Of a stretch of 64,000 bases of DNA, positions 35,494 to 44,165 are shown in pieces. The notes beneath the pieces are model-generated. The model was given only the letters and a program-made list of their open reading frames with translations, ran no database searches and was not told the origin of the DNA. A program made the translations under genes and the position numbers. Source of the stretch: ZC4RG25 sp023428365 (GTDB lineage Bacteria; Pseudomonadota; Alphaproteobacteria; Rhizobiales; Hyphomicrobiaceae); NCBI GenBank assembly GCA_050283925.1, contig JBNOAI010000010.1, forward strand, positions 1 through 64,000, given 5' to 3'. Positions within the stretch are counted from its first letter, which is position 1. The number at the start of each line of letters is the position of its first letter.

Positions 35494-35542
35494 AAGAGGC
35501 TTTCCTGATGACTTTGGATAATGTGATGCGGTAGTTCCTGGC

Positions 35543-36574
35543 TCAAACTCGCGGCAAAGCAGTTTCCTTGGAGCTGCGCGCTGCCGACAGGATGCCTTCG
35601 AGCAGAACCTGCGTCGCCAGCGCCTCGCGGCCAGACGACACCGGCGACCGACCGGTGGTAGCAGCCTCCACGAAATCCGCAATCAGATCGCGATGAGCTT
35701 CATGACTGAACGCCATCGGATCGGCACCGGATCCCGTATCGGTGGCGAAATTCTCTTCAACCGACTCACCGTCAATCCCCTTGAACGACAGCGTGTCGCC
35801 CTTGATCGACAGGACACCACGGGTGCCGATGATATCGATTTGCTCCGGCCGTCCGGGATAAGCTGCGGTGGTCGCCATGATGGTGCCGGGAGCGCCATTG
35901 CCAAGGCGTACCAGCGCTGAGACGAAATCCTCGCATTCCATCCGGTGAACACTCGTCGTGACCGCCTGTGCCGAAACGACGCCGCGCACGCCGCCGACGA
36001 GCGAGCGGAAGACGTCGATGGTATGAATGGCCTGGGTGATCAGTACACCGCCGCCGTCACGCGCCATCGTTCCACGGCCAGGCTCATCGTAGTAACTCTG
36101 TGGCCGCCACCACGGAATGTTTGCCATCGCTGCTTCAATGCTGCCCAGACGACCCTCTGCAATCAGCGCTGCGGCACGCCGCGTAGACTTGCGGAAGCGA
36201 TGCTGGAAAACAACGCCCAACGTGCGCTGTGTCCGTTCCGCCGTCTCGACAAGATCGGTCGCGCGCTGAACGTCAAATTCCAGCGGCTTTTCGACGAGCA
36301 CATGCTTGCCATTTTCCAGGCACTGCTTGCCGACATCGCGATGCGTGCCCGGCGGCGTCAGAAGAATGACGGCATCGACTGCGGGATCCGTGATCGCGCG
36401 ATCAACGTCTGTCGTCACAGGAAACGGATAGCGGCTCGCAAACTTCTCAATGCGCGTCTGCGACGGCGATGCCGCCCAGCACACGTCCACGCGATCCTTC
36501 AGGTCGAGAAGGCTCTTCGCATGAGGTTCGACAGCCATGCCGAGCCCCACGATGGAAATGCCTAGTTTGGTCAT
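35543..36574 (-). CDS. Gfo/Idh/MocA family oxidoreductase
   Basis: This 343-residue protein has an N-terminal Rossmann domain (ISIVGLGMAVEPHAKSLLDL), the EKPLE motif in HVLVEKPLEFDV and the C-terminal beta-sheet dimer domain with YYDEPGRGTMARDGGGVLITQ and AIHTIDVF (catalytic His region). Such enzymes oxidise sugars, inositols or sugar acids with NAD(P). AAGGAG seven bases upstream fixes the ATG at 36574. Together with the nearby kinase and RuBisCO-like gene it suggests a sugar-derived substrate for the whole locus. Confidence 0.9.
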   Translation of the reverse strand: MTKLGISIVGLGMAVEPHAKSLLDLKDRVDVCWAASPSQTRIEKFASRYPFPVTTDVDRAITDPAVDAVILLTPPGTHRDVGKQCLENGKHVLVEKPLEFDVQRATDLVETAERTQRTLGVVFQHRFRKSTRRAAALIAEGRLGSIEAAMANIPWWRPQSYYDEPGRGTMARDGGGVLITQAIHTIDVFRSLVGGVRGVVSAQAVTTSVHRMECEDFVSALVRLGNGAPGTIMATTAAYPGRPEQIDIIGTRGVLSIKGDTLSFKGIDGESVEENFATDTGSGADPMAFSHEAHRDLIADFVEAATTGRSPVSSGREALATQVLLEGILSAARSSKETALPRV

Positions 36575-36623
36575 CAAGAGGCTCCTTGGTCGCGCGAGGC
36601 GAGCGTTTTCCTGCCAAGTTTTA

Positions 36624-36788
36624 TCAATCTGTTAGCCAGAGGCTTATCGTAAGCAGCCCCCCTATCACAAGTAGCACGCACCAGCCGGCGCCCCAGTCAC
36701 GCAATCCTTGCAGGCGCGGCTGGTGCGTGACAGTCTGCCGGTTCTCGCGTTCGTCGAGGGCAGATGGCGTCGCGACACCCACCTCCAT
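36624..36788 (-). CDS. possible small single-pass membrane protein
   Basis: This 54-residue frame (MEVGVATPSALDEREN...) has a polar N terminus and a C-terminal membrane helix (AGWCVLLVIGGLLTISLWL). It lies in the gap between the Gfo/Idh gene and the divergent PPK2 gene. There is no clear ribosome site, and it may be a chance frame. The composition (a clean hydrophobic helix next to the basic QPRLQGLRDW) makes a real peptide possible. Confidence 0.35.
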   Translation of the reverse strand: MEVGVATPSALDERENRQTVTHQPRLQGLRDWGAGWCVLLVIGGLLTISLWLTD

Positions 36789-36802
36789 CTTCGGATAGAT
36801 CA

Positions 36803-37612
36803 ATGGATGCAACGGCACGGTTTCTCATCAAGCCTGGCGACAAAGCCGATCTCGGCAATCGAGACCCGGCCGATAAATCCGCCTTTCCTGATCGGAAGGC
36901 GGCCAAGAGGCAAGCCATGCTGGACGGCACTGCCATCAATGATCTGCAGGACAAGCTGTACGCGGAAGGCCAGCGTGCACTGCTAGTGGTTCTCCAGGGC
37001 ACGGATACTGCAGGCAAGGACGGTACAATCCGGAACGTCTTCAACCAGACCGGCCCGATCGGAGTCGTCGTCACTCCCTTCAGACAGCCGACCGAGTTGG
37101 AGCTTTCGCACGACTTCCTGTGGCGGGCCCACAATGCGTGTCCGCGCCGTGGCTACATCGGCATCTTCAATCGTTCGCACTACGAGGATGTTCTGGTTGG
37201 CCGCGTGCGCAACCTGGCGTCGCCGGACGCCATCGAGCAGCGCTATGCCCAGATCAATGCGTTCGAGAAGACACTTGTCGAGAATGGCACGACTATCCTG
37301 AAATTTATGCTGCACATCTCCAAGGGCGAGCAGCGGGAGCGACTTCAGGATCGGCTCGACAAACCGAACAGCCACTGGAAGTTCAATGCCGGCGACCTTG
37401 AAGATCGCAAGCTATGGAATGACTACGCAGACGCGTACGAGGTGATGCTGGACCGGTGTTCGACGCCGTGGGCGCCGTGGTATGTCATCCCCGCTGATCG
37501 TAAATGGGCCCGCAACGCCGCGATTGCCACCATCGTCCGGCAGACATTGGAGCGGATGAAGCCCGAATATCCTCAACCGGATTGGGACCCAAAGGATTTC
37601 AAAATAGAGTGA
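36803..37612 (+). CDS. ppk2: PPK2 family polyphosphate kinase
   Basis: This 269-residue protein has the PPK2 Walker A VLQGTDTAGKDGTIR (about 64-78), lid-region basic residues, and Walker B IGIFNRSHYEDVLV (about 127-140). It transfers phosphate between polyphosphate and nucleotides (AMP/ADP/GDP). The length fits a single-domain class I/III PPK2; nucleotide preference cannot be told. I start at MDATARFLIKPGD, since the in-frame extension from 36764 is not conserved-looking. Confidence 0.9.
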   Translation: MDATARFLIKPGDKADLGNRDPADKSAFPDRKAAKRQAMLDGTAINDLQDKLYAEGQRALLVVLQGTDTAGKDGTIRNVFNQTGPIGVVVTPFRQPTELELSHDFLWRAHNACPRRGYIGIFNRSHYEDVLVGRVRNLASPDAIEQRYAQINAFEKTLVENGTTILKFMLHISKGEQRERLQDRLDKPNSHWKFNAGDLEDRKLWNDYADAYEVMLDRCSTPWAPWYVIPADRKWARNAAIATIVRQTLERMKPEYPQPDWDPKDFKIE

Positions 37613-37639
37613 CGCGCGACGGCGTCCGGCGGGTTTGGC

Positions 37640-38557
37640 CTATGGCCCGTTTCCGAGCCACGCGAACCCGAAGCAGACGCCCAGCATCACCAGTACGGCC
37701 AATGAAGGGGGATCTCGAAGCAGAAACTTGACGGGATCGTCGTTCATTTCGCCACGCACTGTTACCAGCCAGATGCGGACAACGATCAGGAAGATCAACG
37801 GCGGAAAGCCCCAGAGGAACAACGTGCTGCCATAGAAGCTCTGCCGGAACGCATCCTCGATGATGTACAAAACCATGATGAGGACTGCGCCAAGCCCAGC
37901 CGCAATGCCGACCGCGAGGACCAATGGCGTATCTTCGGGGCGATAGCCTCGACCCCGGATCGCCTGGCCAGGTTCCACATCGGATCGCACGAGCTCGGTG
38001 TATCGCTTGGCATAGGTCAGCGATGAAAACAGAAACAGAGAGAAGACGAAGAGCCACGCCGATGGCGCGACATCGGCCGCAGCGACGCCGAGGGCTAGCC
38101 GCAGCGTGAACAAAATCGCCAGAACCAACCCGTCAGCCAGTGGAATTCGTTTCAAGCCGAGCGAATAGCCTAGCGTCAGCGCAACGTAGACCAGCAAAAC
38201 CGCGGCGGCCGACCACGATAGGCCGATTGCGATCGTGATGCCGACAACCAGTCCGATGGCCGCTGCGATCGCAGCTGTCGAAATCGGCAAACGTCCCGCT
38301 GCGATCGGACGGTCCTTCTTCGACCAATGCCGCCGATCATCGGGGGCGTCTAGAATATCGTTGATGAGATAGGTTGCCGACGCCACCAGACCCAGCGCGA
38401 TGAATGCGACGAGTGTCGCCAAGACAACAGGCAGTTCATCCAGCCGCCCAGCCAACATCGCAGGCGCAAACACCAGGACATTCTTGGCCCACTGGTGGAG
38501 GCGAAGGCTCTTACACAAGTCCCGGATCTGCGAGCGCAAGGTTGTTGCGGTGCTCAT
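37640..38557 (-). CDS. UbiA-family prenyltransferase, DPPR-synthase-like
   Basis: This 305-residue protein has about eight membrane helices and the first Asp-rich motif NDILDAPDDRRHWSKKDRP, followed later by LTYAKRYTEL. LRLHQWAKNVLVFAPAMLAG at the N terminus is characteristic of decaprenyl-phosphate phosphoribosyltransferase-type UbiA proteins, which join PRPP to polyprenyl phosphate. The upstream gene overlaps by four bases and encodes a GT-C-like membrane glycosyltransferase, so the pair may make and use a polyprenyl-linked pentose donor. Confidence 0.85.
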   Translation of the reverse strand: MSTATTLRSQIRDLCKSLRLHQWAKNVLVFAPAMLAGRLDELPVVLATLVAFIALGLVASATYLINDILDAPDDRRHWSKKDRPIAAGRLPISTAAIAAAIGLVVGITIAIGLSWSAAAVLLVYVALTLGYSLGLKRIPLADGLVLAILFTLRLALGVAAADVAPSAWLFVFSLFLFSSLTYAKRYTELVRSDVEPGQAIRGRGYRPEDTPLVLAVGIAAGLGAVLIMVLYIIEDAFRQSFYGSTLFLWGFPPLIFLIVVRIWLVTVRGEMNDDPVKFLLRDPPSLAVLVMLGVCFGFAWLGNGP

Positions 38558-39966
38558 TGTTGTTGCGACTGTGGTGGCTGGGTCTGGGACGGCGACTCCA
38601 GCTCTTGCAGCTGATCGTCAACGACACCAATCTCATCGGGATCGGGGATCAAGATGAAGCTGCCGTTCGCGATCAACAATCCCGCGATCAGGGCAACGAG
38701 TGTCAGCCGCTTTGCCGAGAAGCTCGAGGCAACAAACGGGATACCAATAATCAACAGATGAGCCAAAGTTACGGCAGGGCTGAACAGCAGCGGCTCGGGC
38801 GGGTTGAAAATGAAGAAGAACGTTCCTCGAACGGCGGTGTAGGCCAGCAAGCCGAGCAGGAGGCCCTCAGTGTTACCAGCGACAGGCCAGTCTTTACGCC
38901 ACCACGTCCAAGCGCCAATAACAACGATCACGCCAAGGATGATGATAGGAAGAACGGTTGCGGGAGACAGAAAATACCCGAGGAGAGACGGCTCGAAGTA
39001 GCCCCGATAGTCGTGGCCGGGAGGCACACCATAATCGGCACGCGTCATCGGCGCGGAGATATTGAAGAACAGCCAGTTGTTAAAAAATGCGCGGATCTCT
39101 GGCCATCCATGCGCATTGCGCGTCATGTAGTAGAGCAGCATTCCGATATGCGATGCACCCTCGCTATCGGCGGCATCGGCTGCGAAAGTCGTTTTGAAGG
39201 TAGTTTCCAGAATGATGAGAGCTGCGGGCGCTGCGAGAGCATGGGCGACGACCCAGAGCAGTGCGAGCGGATCCCATCCACGCCGCACGAGCGTATCGAC
39301 AAACGGAATGACAACCAGAAACCCTGAAACGATTTCGTTCAAACACGCAATGCCGAGAACTACGGTGAGGCCGACTGCACCTCTCAGGGTCCAATTCTCA
39401 CGCAGTTTGAGATACCCAGCGATATAGATTGCTGCGAGCGTCGCGGTGACGATCTTCGATTCTTCGATGCTGGAGAAATACCAGATACCCAGCGATGTCG
39501 CGTAAATCACGCTGAACAGTGCCGCAAATCGCTTCGGCATCACCACCGAAAATGCCAGGGCTGCGGCCCAAACGCCGACCGCGCCGACTGCCGCGAACAA
39601 CGCCTTCAGCAGCACCGCTGGACTGAGGAACGTCGTCAGGGGTTTGGTGATCTCTACCCAGGTTGCCACCAGTGCAATCGTGACCGGATGAAAACGCGCA
39701 ATGCGACTGAGGTGCTCGTCTGCTACTGATCGTGCCCAGACATCACCGCTCGACAACTGTGCGTAAAACCAAGTGTCGGCACCGAAGTGTGTCGTCGCCC
39801 AGCGGACCTCCAGGACAATCGCCGATAGCCAATACAGACCGAATGCGGCAGCAGCGATCAGTCCGAACGCGATTCGCCAATTGCGTTCCTCCGCCGAGGA
39901 CCTGGCAGCAATGGCCTGTTCGTCCAGGCCGATGTCTTGCGACACATCGTCGATCGAATCTTTCAT
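38554..39966 (-). CDS. multi-pass membrane glycosyltransferase-like protein (GT-C type)
   Basis: This 470-residue protein has about 10-12 membrane helices and a first periplasmic loop with HFGADTWFYAQLSSGD, the position where GT-C enzymes carry their catalytic Asp. The tail is polar and Gln/Pro-rich (QTQPPQSQQQ). GT-C enzymes use polyprenyl-phosphate sugars, which suits the overlapping DPPR-synthase-like gene. The start MKDSIDDVSQD (39966) is preferred over an upstream in-frame codon. The glycosylated target is unknown. Confidence 0.7.
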   Translation of the reverse strand: MKDSIDDVSQDIGLDEQAIAARSSAEERNWRIAFGLIAAAAFGLYWLSAIVLEVRWATTHFGADTWFYAQLSSGDVWARSVADEHLSRIARFHPVTIALVATWVEITKPLTTFLSPAVLLKALFAAVGAVGVWAAALAFSVVMPKRFAALFSVIYATSLGIWYFSSIEESKIVTATLAAIYIAGYLKLRENWTLRGAVGLTVVLGIACLNEIVSGFLVVIPFVDTLVRRGWDPLALLWVVAHALAAPAALIILETTFKTTFAADAADSEGASHIGMLLYYMTRNAHGWPEIRAFFNNWLFFNISAPMTRADYGVPPGHDYRGYFEPSLLGYFLSPATVLPIIILGVIVVIGAWTWWRKDWPVAGNTEGLLLGLLAYTAVRGTFFFIFNPPEPLLFSPAVTLAHLLIIGIPFVASSFSAKRLTLVALIAGLLIANGSFILIPDPDEIGVVDDQLQELESPSQTQPPQSQQQ

Positions 39967-40174
39967 TGACGCATTTCTCAGGCGACGACCGACGTATCTA
40001 TTGGGCACAGCGCATTGCCGCGGAACCTATCCATCCTAGCAACTTTGCAAAAGACGGACAGATCCACTGTGTCGTGTTGTTCGCATGACACCGGCGATGC
40101 GGAATAATGGTAAATTTCAAACAACGGACTGCGAAGCGACTTACCGCGCGGGAGCCGCCCCATCGACCGAACAG

Positions 40175-40915
40175 CTAGGATGCGTAGCTCGGCTCTTCTT
40201 CATCGAGCATCGCCTTTAGCGCATCGAAATGCAGCTCGGCATTGGCCGTGAATTGCGCGAACTGGTCGTGCGTCATCTTGGCAATCTCGTCGGTCATGAC
40301 ATTGAGCGGACGCCCCGTCTGCATGGCGAGGATCTGCACCTGCGCCGCACGTTCCAGGTAGTAGAAATCATCGAACGCACGGGCAATCGTCTCCCCGACG
40401 ACAACGACACCATGGTTCGCGAGGAACAGGATGCGCTTGTCACCCATCACCTCCGCCATCCGGTCGCCTTCGTTGATGTCGACGGCAACGCCGCTGAAAT
40501 CGTCGTCGTAAGCTATGTCACCGTAGAACCGGGCGGCGTTCTGATGGACCATCTCGAGCCGCCCTCCCTTGATCGCGGTGATCGCGGTCGAGTATGGGGC
40601 ATGCAAATGCAGCACAACCTTGGCGTACGGATGCCGCAGATGGACACGCGTATGGATCGAGTGTCCGGTCTTGGGTGGCTTTCCCTTACCTTCGAGCGTA
40701 TTGCCCTCTTCATCCATCAAAATGATGGAGCCGGCCGTCATACGCGAGAAGTGCAGGCCCTTCGGGTTGATCAGAAAGCGGCGCCCCGAAAGCATAACGG
40801 AAAAGTGGTTGCACACGCCCTCGTGCATATCGAGGCGTTCCGCCATGCGGAATGCTGCGGCGAGATCGATGCGCGCTTCGATGACTTCCCGTTCATTCGT
40901 TCCTTGCGTAGGCAT
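40175..40915 (-). CDS. class II aldolase/adducin family protein
   Basis: This 246-residue protein has the class II aldolase N-terminal fold. Metal ligands are visible in VVLHLHAPYSTA (HxH, residues about 104-106) and FLANHGVVVVG. NHFSVML and INPKGLHFSRM are the family's substrate/phosphate loop positions. In DUF1537-kinase pathways a class II aldolase-like enzyme decarboxylates 3-oxo-tetronate phosphate; this gene is 3.6 kb from the Gfo/Idh gene, so a link is possible but weak. AGGA precedes the ATG at 40915. Confidence 0.85.
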   Translation of the reverse strand: MPTQGTNEREVIEARIDLAAAFRMAERLDMHEGVCNHFSVMLSGRRFLINPKGLHFSRMTAGSIILMDEEGNTLEGKGKPPKTGHSIHTRVHLRHPYAKVVLHLHAPYSTAITAIKGGRLEMVHQNAARFYGDIAYDDDFSGVAVDINEGDRMAEVMGDKRILFLANHGVVVVGETIARAFDDFYYLERAAQVQILAMQTGRPLNVMTDEIAKMTHDQFAQFTANAELHFDALKAMLDEEEPSYAS

Positions 40916-41113
40916 CTCGGATCTTCCTGCTGCCGTTTGAGACCGATTACAGGGCAGCACGATACACGAGAAGATGACCGGATGCCTATGGCCGTCGAGA
41001 GGGCGCCCTGAGGCGCGTTCCCGCGCATCTATCCGGGAAGGACGTCACGGTTGCCGAGGACGCCACCGTCCTAGGCTGAATCTCGCGCGTCGGTCGTCCT
41101 CGACCAGAGCTGC

Positions 41114-41935
41114 CTAAACCAGCATCTGGCGGATTCGCGCGCTGATAATGTCGATGATCATCACGGTCAGGACAACAATGATGACGACGGCAGCCGTCTC
41201 CGCGTACTGGAAGCTCCGGATATTCTCGTACAATGACTGGCCGATGCCGCCCGCGCCAACGATGCCGAGAACCGTAGCCGAGCGCACGTTGGTCTCAAAT
41301 CTGTAAAGCGTGAACGAGCTCCACAGCGGCATCACCTGCGGGATAACCCCAAAAATAACTTCCTGGATGCGGCTGGCGCCGGTCGCGCGGATACCTTCAA
41401 CGGGCCGCGGATCAATAGCCTCGACAGCTTCCGAGAACAACTTGGCGATAATTCCGATATTATGGACGGCAAGTGCCAGCACGCCAGCGATCGGCCCGAG
41501 GCCGACGGCGACCACGAACAGAAGAGCGAATACGATCTCGTTGATGGCGCGCGAGGCATCCATCAGGCGGCGCATGGGCTGGACGATCCACTGCGGACAC
41601 ACGTTGGCCGAACTGAAAATTGCGCACGGAATTCCGATGAAGACGGCCAGCGCGGTTCCCCATACCGCCATCTGCACGGTCTCAACCATTTCACTGAGAT
41701 AAACATCCCACGCACTGAAATTCGGCCTCAGGAACGCTGACCCAAACTCCGCCATGTTGCGCCAATCGGTAAATACACCGACGGCTTTGTGCATCTCAGC
41801 CGGGCCCCAGCTCCATGCCAAAAGCGCGACGACGGCAAACCAGATCAGCCACGTCCGGGCACGCACACTGAGCGGCTGGCGAGGAACCTGCACGGAGGCA
41901 CCAATTGTCGTACCTGCCAAGGGACCGGATGACAT
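41114..41935 (-). CDS. phnE: phosphonate ABC transporter permease
   Basis: This 273-residue permease has about six membrane helices and the inner-membrane-component loop EAVEAIDPRPVEGIRATGASRIQEVIFGVIPQ in outline (EAA motif, about 165-195), characteristic of PhnE. It forms the membrane channel for phosphonate import with PhnC and PhnD. It is the last gene of the minus-strand phnCDE operon and is preceded by a strong intercistronic hairpin that may lower its expression relative to phnD. Confidence 0.95.
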   Translation of the reverse strand: MSSGPLAGTTIGASVQVPRQPLSVRARTWLIWFAVVALLAWSWGPAEMHKAVGVFTDWRNMAEFGSAFLRPNFSAWDVYLSEMVETVQMAVWGTALAVFIGIPCAIFSSANVCPQWIVQPMRRLMDASRAINEIVFALLFVVAVGLGPIAGVLALAVHNIGIIAKLFSEAVEAIDPRPVEGIRATGASRIQEVIFGVIPQVMPLWSSFTLYRFETNVRSATVLGIVGAGGIGQSLYENIRSFQYAETAAVVIIVVLTVMIIDIISARIRQMLV

Positions 41936-41954
41936 GCCCGTTCTCCAAACGAAT

Positions 41955-41985
41955 GGGATACAGGTCCGTGCTGGACCTGTATCCC
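41955..41985 (-). other. phnD–phnE intercistronic hairpin
   Basis: GGGATACAGGTCC (41955-41967) pairs perfectly with GGACCTGTATCCC (41973-41985) around a 5-base loop. It lies 20 bases past the phnD stop. No T-run follows on the transcript, so it fits a stabilising or attenuating stem that raises binding-protein mRNA over permease mRNA. Confidence 0.8.
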
Positions 41986-42005
41986 GTCACTGAAATTATG
42001 AAGAC

Positions 42006-42995
42006 TTACTTCTTCAGCGCATCAATCTGCTTGCCAATCGTGTCGAACTGGCCCTGCAGCTCGGCAAGCTTCGCGGTCTTGTCGGCGGCGGCCAGCTTGT
42101 CATCGGCCTTCACCTTGTCGATCTCTTTGTTGACTTCCATCTGGCGGATCGGCAGCAGCTGGTTGTTGTCGGACTTTTTGAACGGCGCCCACTGCAGAGC
42201 GGCCAGAACGGCTTGAGCCTTTGCGTCAGCCTCGGCGTTGCCGCTCTTGCCATAGCTGAAGATGAAATCAGAAATCTTCTTCTTCAGGCCAGCATCCAGA
42301 TCCTTACGCCATACCAGCGGATCGGAAGGGATCAGCGGCGACGTCCAGATGATGCGGATATTCTTGCGGGCATCAGGAGCCGTCTTCTCAAGGCGCTCCA
42401 GGTTTTCGCTGTTGTTAGCTGCGGCATGCACCAGCTTGTTGGCGACGGCGAGCGCGTTCGCTTCGTGGTTGGCATTGCGGACGGTCTTGAAGCACTGCTT
42501 CGGATCGATGCCCTTGGCCGAGAACACGAACGTGGTCGGAACCAGGAAGCCCGACGTCGAGTTCGGATCACCGATGCCGAAATCCAGCGTCTTGTCGCAC
42601 TTCAGGACGTCTTCCAGCTTCTGGTAGGGGCTGTCGTTATGAACGAGAATGTGGGCGTAATAGCCCTCCGAACCGTTGTTCGCCACGGTCTGAGCGAAGA
42701 CCTCACCATCAGCGCGATCAACAGCTTCCATTGCCGACTTGTTGCCGTACCAGGCAACCTGCACCTTCTTGAAGCGCATGCCCTCGATGATGCCGGCATA
42801 GTCGGACGCGAAGAAGGCGTTGATCTTCAGACCCGTCGACTTTTCCATGTCAGCCAGAAACGGCTGCCAGATGGACTTCAGGTTCGAAGATGATTCAGTC
42901 GAGATGATGCCGAAATTGAGCTCTTCGGCGGCGAACGTGGGAGTCGCAGCAATACCCGTGGCGAGCATTGCCGTGGTCAGAATTTTCCGAAACAT
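42006..42995 (-). CDS. phnD: phosphonate-binding periplasmic protein
   Basis: This 329-residue protein has a signal peptide (MFRKILTTAMLATGIAATPTFA) and the PhnD fold: LNFGIISTESSSNLKSIWQPFLADMEKSTG split across the first lobe, AWYGNKSAMEAVDRADGEVFAQT and FGIGDPNSTSGFLVP. The Ser/Thr-rich loop DPNSTSGF binds the phosphonate. It delivers phosphonates to PhnCE. The start is placed at 42995 by the signal peptide. The C-terminal 35 residues are Lys/Asp-rich and helical. Confidence 0.95.
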   Translation of the reverse strand: MFRKILTTAMLATGIAATPTFAAEELNFGIISTESSSNLKSIWQPFLADMEKSTGLKINAFFASDYAGIIEGMRFKKVQVAWYGNKSAMEAVDRADGEVFAQTVANNGSEGYYAHILVHNDSPYQKLEDVLKCDKTLDFGIGDPNSTSGFLVPTTFVFSAKGIDPKQCFKTVRNANHEANALAVANKLVHAAANNSENLERLEKTAPDARKNIRIIWTSPLIPSDPLVWRKDLDAGLKKKISDFIFSYGKSGNAEADAKAQAVLAALQWAPFKKSDNNQLLPIRQMEVNKEIDKVKADDKLAAADKTAKLAELQGQFDTIGKQIDALKK

Positions 42996-43034
42996 GCGTT
43001 GTTTTCCTAATGTTGTGCCAGTCGTCACTCATTT

Positions 43035-43057
43035 CTCGCGGAGCAATTCCCCGCGAG
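43035..43057 (-). other. phnC–phnD intercistronic hairpin
   Basis: CTCGCGG (43035-43041) pairs with CCGCGAG (43051-43057) around a 9-base loop, in the gap between phnC and phnD. No T-run; it is probably an mRNA-processing or stability element like the one after phnD. Confidence 0.6.
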
Positions 43058-43091
43058 TTCATTCGGGCTGACGTGATGCCCTAACTGCTGA

Positions 43092-44012
43092 CTAAGCCTG
43101 CGCGGCCGCCATCGATCCGGTCACACCCCATGCCGGCACTTCCCGGCCGGAGTGCACCGATATCGCGTCGCTGGTGGCCCTCCCCTCGTGTGCCGGCCGA
43201 ACATTGAGACCGGGAACAAACAGCTCCTCGCTGTCGGCTCCGTAGAGTTCGCCAAGGAATGCCGGGGTCAGAGCATGAGAGGGGCCGTCGTAGACAATCC
43301 GGCCGTCACGCAGCGCAATTGTCCTCGCGCAATAGCCGAGCGCATATTCGACCTGATGCAAGGACACCAGGACGGTGATGTTGTCCTCACGATTGAGGGT
43401 GCTGAGAATATCCATGACGCGCCGGGCCGAACTCGGGTCAAGCGATGCGATGGGTTCGTCGGCGATGATGATGTCGGCGCCCTGAACGAGCGTTCGCGCG
43501 ATTGCAGCGCGTTGCTGCTGGCCACCCGAGAGTTCGGAGCCTCGCTTCAGGGCGTGCTCGGCAATCCCGACGCGCTGCAGCGCCAGCATTGCGCGCTGTT
43601 TTTCGTCCATATTGAAGCGGGCAAAGGTTCCGCGCCATCCAGAAATCTGTCCGAGAAAGCCAAGGCAGATATTTGTCAAAACAGAAAGTCGCGGCACCAG
43701 ATTGAATTGCTGAAAAATGATTCCGACACGCGCCCTGAGTTTCGTGGCCGACGCCGTCACCTGCCCATTTTGCTGCATCGGTTCGCCGAAGATGCGGATC
43801 TCGCCGATGGTGTCGCCGCTGGAGCCTTCCGACGGAGGATCGATCTTCACAAGCCCTGCAATTGAGCGGATCAGTGTCGATTTTCCCGACCCGGAGGCAC
43901 CGATAAGGGCGACCATTTCTCCAGGGATGATTTTTAGAGATACGTCTTTCAGCACGGCGTTTCCGGCCTGAAACGATTTACGTACTCCAGATACATTAAT
44001 CGCTGCTGTCAC
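43092..44012 (-). CDS. phnC: phosphonate ABC transporter ATP-binding protein
   Basis: This 306-residue ATPase has Walker A GASGSGKSTLIRSI, signature LSGGQQQRAAIART, Walker B IIADEPIASLDP and a switch His in VSLHQVEYAL. IIFQQFNLVPRLSVLTN is typical of PhnC. It starts with GTG. The C-terminal extension of about 45 residues (RPAHEGRATSDAISVHSGRE...) is longer than in most PhnC proteins. First gene of phnCDE, divergent from phnG, with a Pho box just upstream. Confidence 0.95.
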   Translation of the reverse strand: MTAAINVSGVRKSFQAGNAVLKDVSLKIIPGEMVALIGASGSGKSTLIRSIAGLVKIDPPSEGSSGDTIGEIRIFGEPMQQNGQVTASATKLRARVGIIFQQFNLVPRLSVLTNICLGFLGQISGWRGTFARFNMDEKQRAMLALQRVGIAEHALKRGSELSGGQQQRAAIARTLVQGADIIIADEPIASLDPSSARRVMDILSTLNREDNITVLVSLHQVEYALGYCARTIALRDGRIVYDGPSHALTPAFLGELYGADSEELFVPGLNVRPAHEGRATSDAISVHSGREVPAWGVTGSMAAAQA

Positions 44013-44077
44013 CGCACCAGCTCCCTCGATTGCCCAGCTCTCTTAGCCAGAGACGATGACAACCAAGTCACATTCAT

Positions 44078-44095
44078 GTGACAGCCGCGTAACAG
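44078..44095 (-). promoter_or_regulatory. Pho box for phnCDE
   Basis: On the minus strand CTGTTACGCGGCTGTCAC shows two 7-mers (CTGTTAC, CTGTCAC) with a four-base spacer, the PhoB direct-repeat pattern. A third imperfect repeat (ATGTGAC) follows. It lies 65 bp before the phnC start. Confidence 0.75.
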
Positions 44096-44124
44096 AGCAG
44101 CCTGAAAACCAAAGCCGACGCTGA

Positions 44125-44142
44125 CTGTCACAAAACCTTTAT
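44125..44142 (+). promoter_or_regulatory. partial Pho box for phnGHIJKLMN
   Basis: CTGTCAC-AAAA-CCTTTAT on the plus strand: the first repeat matches PhoB consensus exactly, the second poorly. It lies 24 bp before phnG, perhaps overlapping the promoter. Confidence 0.5.
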
Positions 44143-44165
44143 GCCGATCCACTACACGGCAGCTG

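Noticed and set aside
38404..39327. Long plus-strand open frame (307 codons) opposite the membrane glycosyltransferase
   Set aside because: It is the antisense shadow of a clearly hydrophobic, multi-helix protein; its translation is Arg/Gln/Glu-rich with no domain and lacks a ribosome site.
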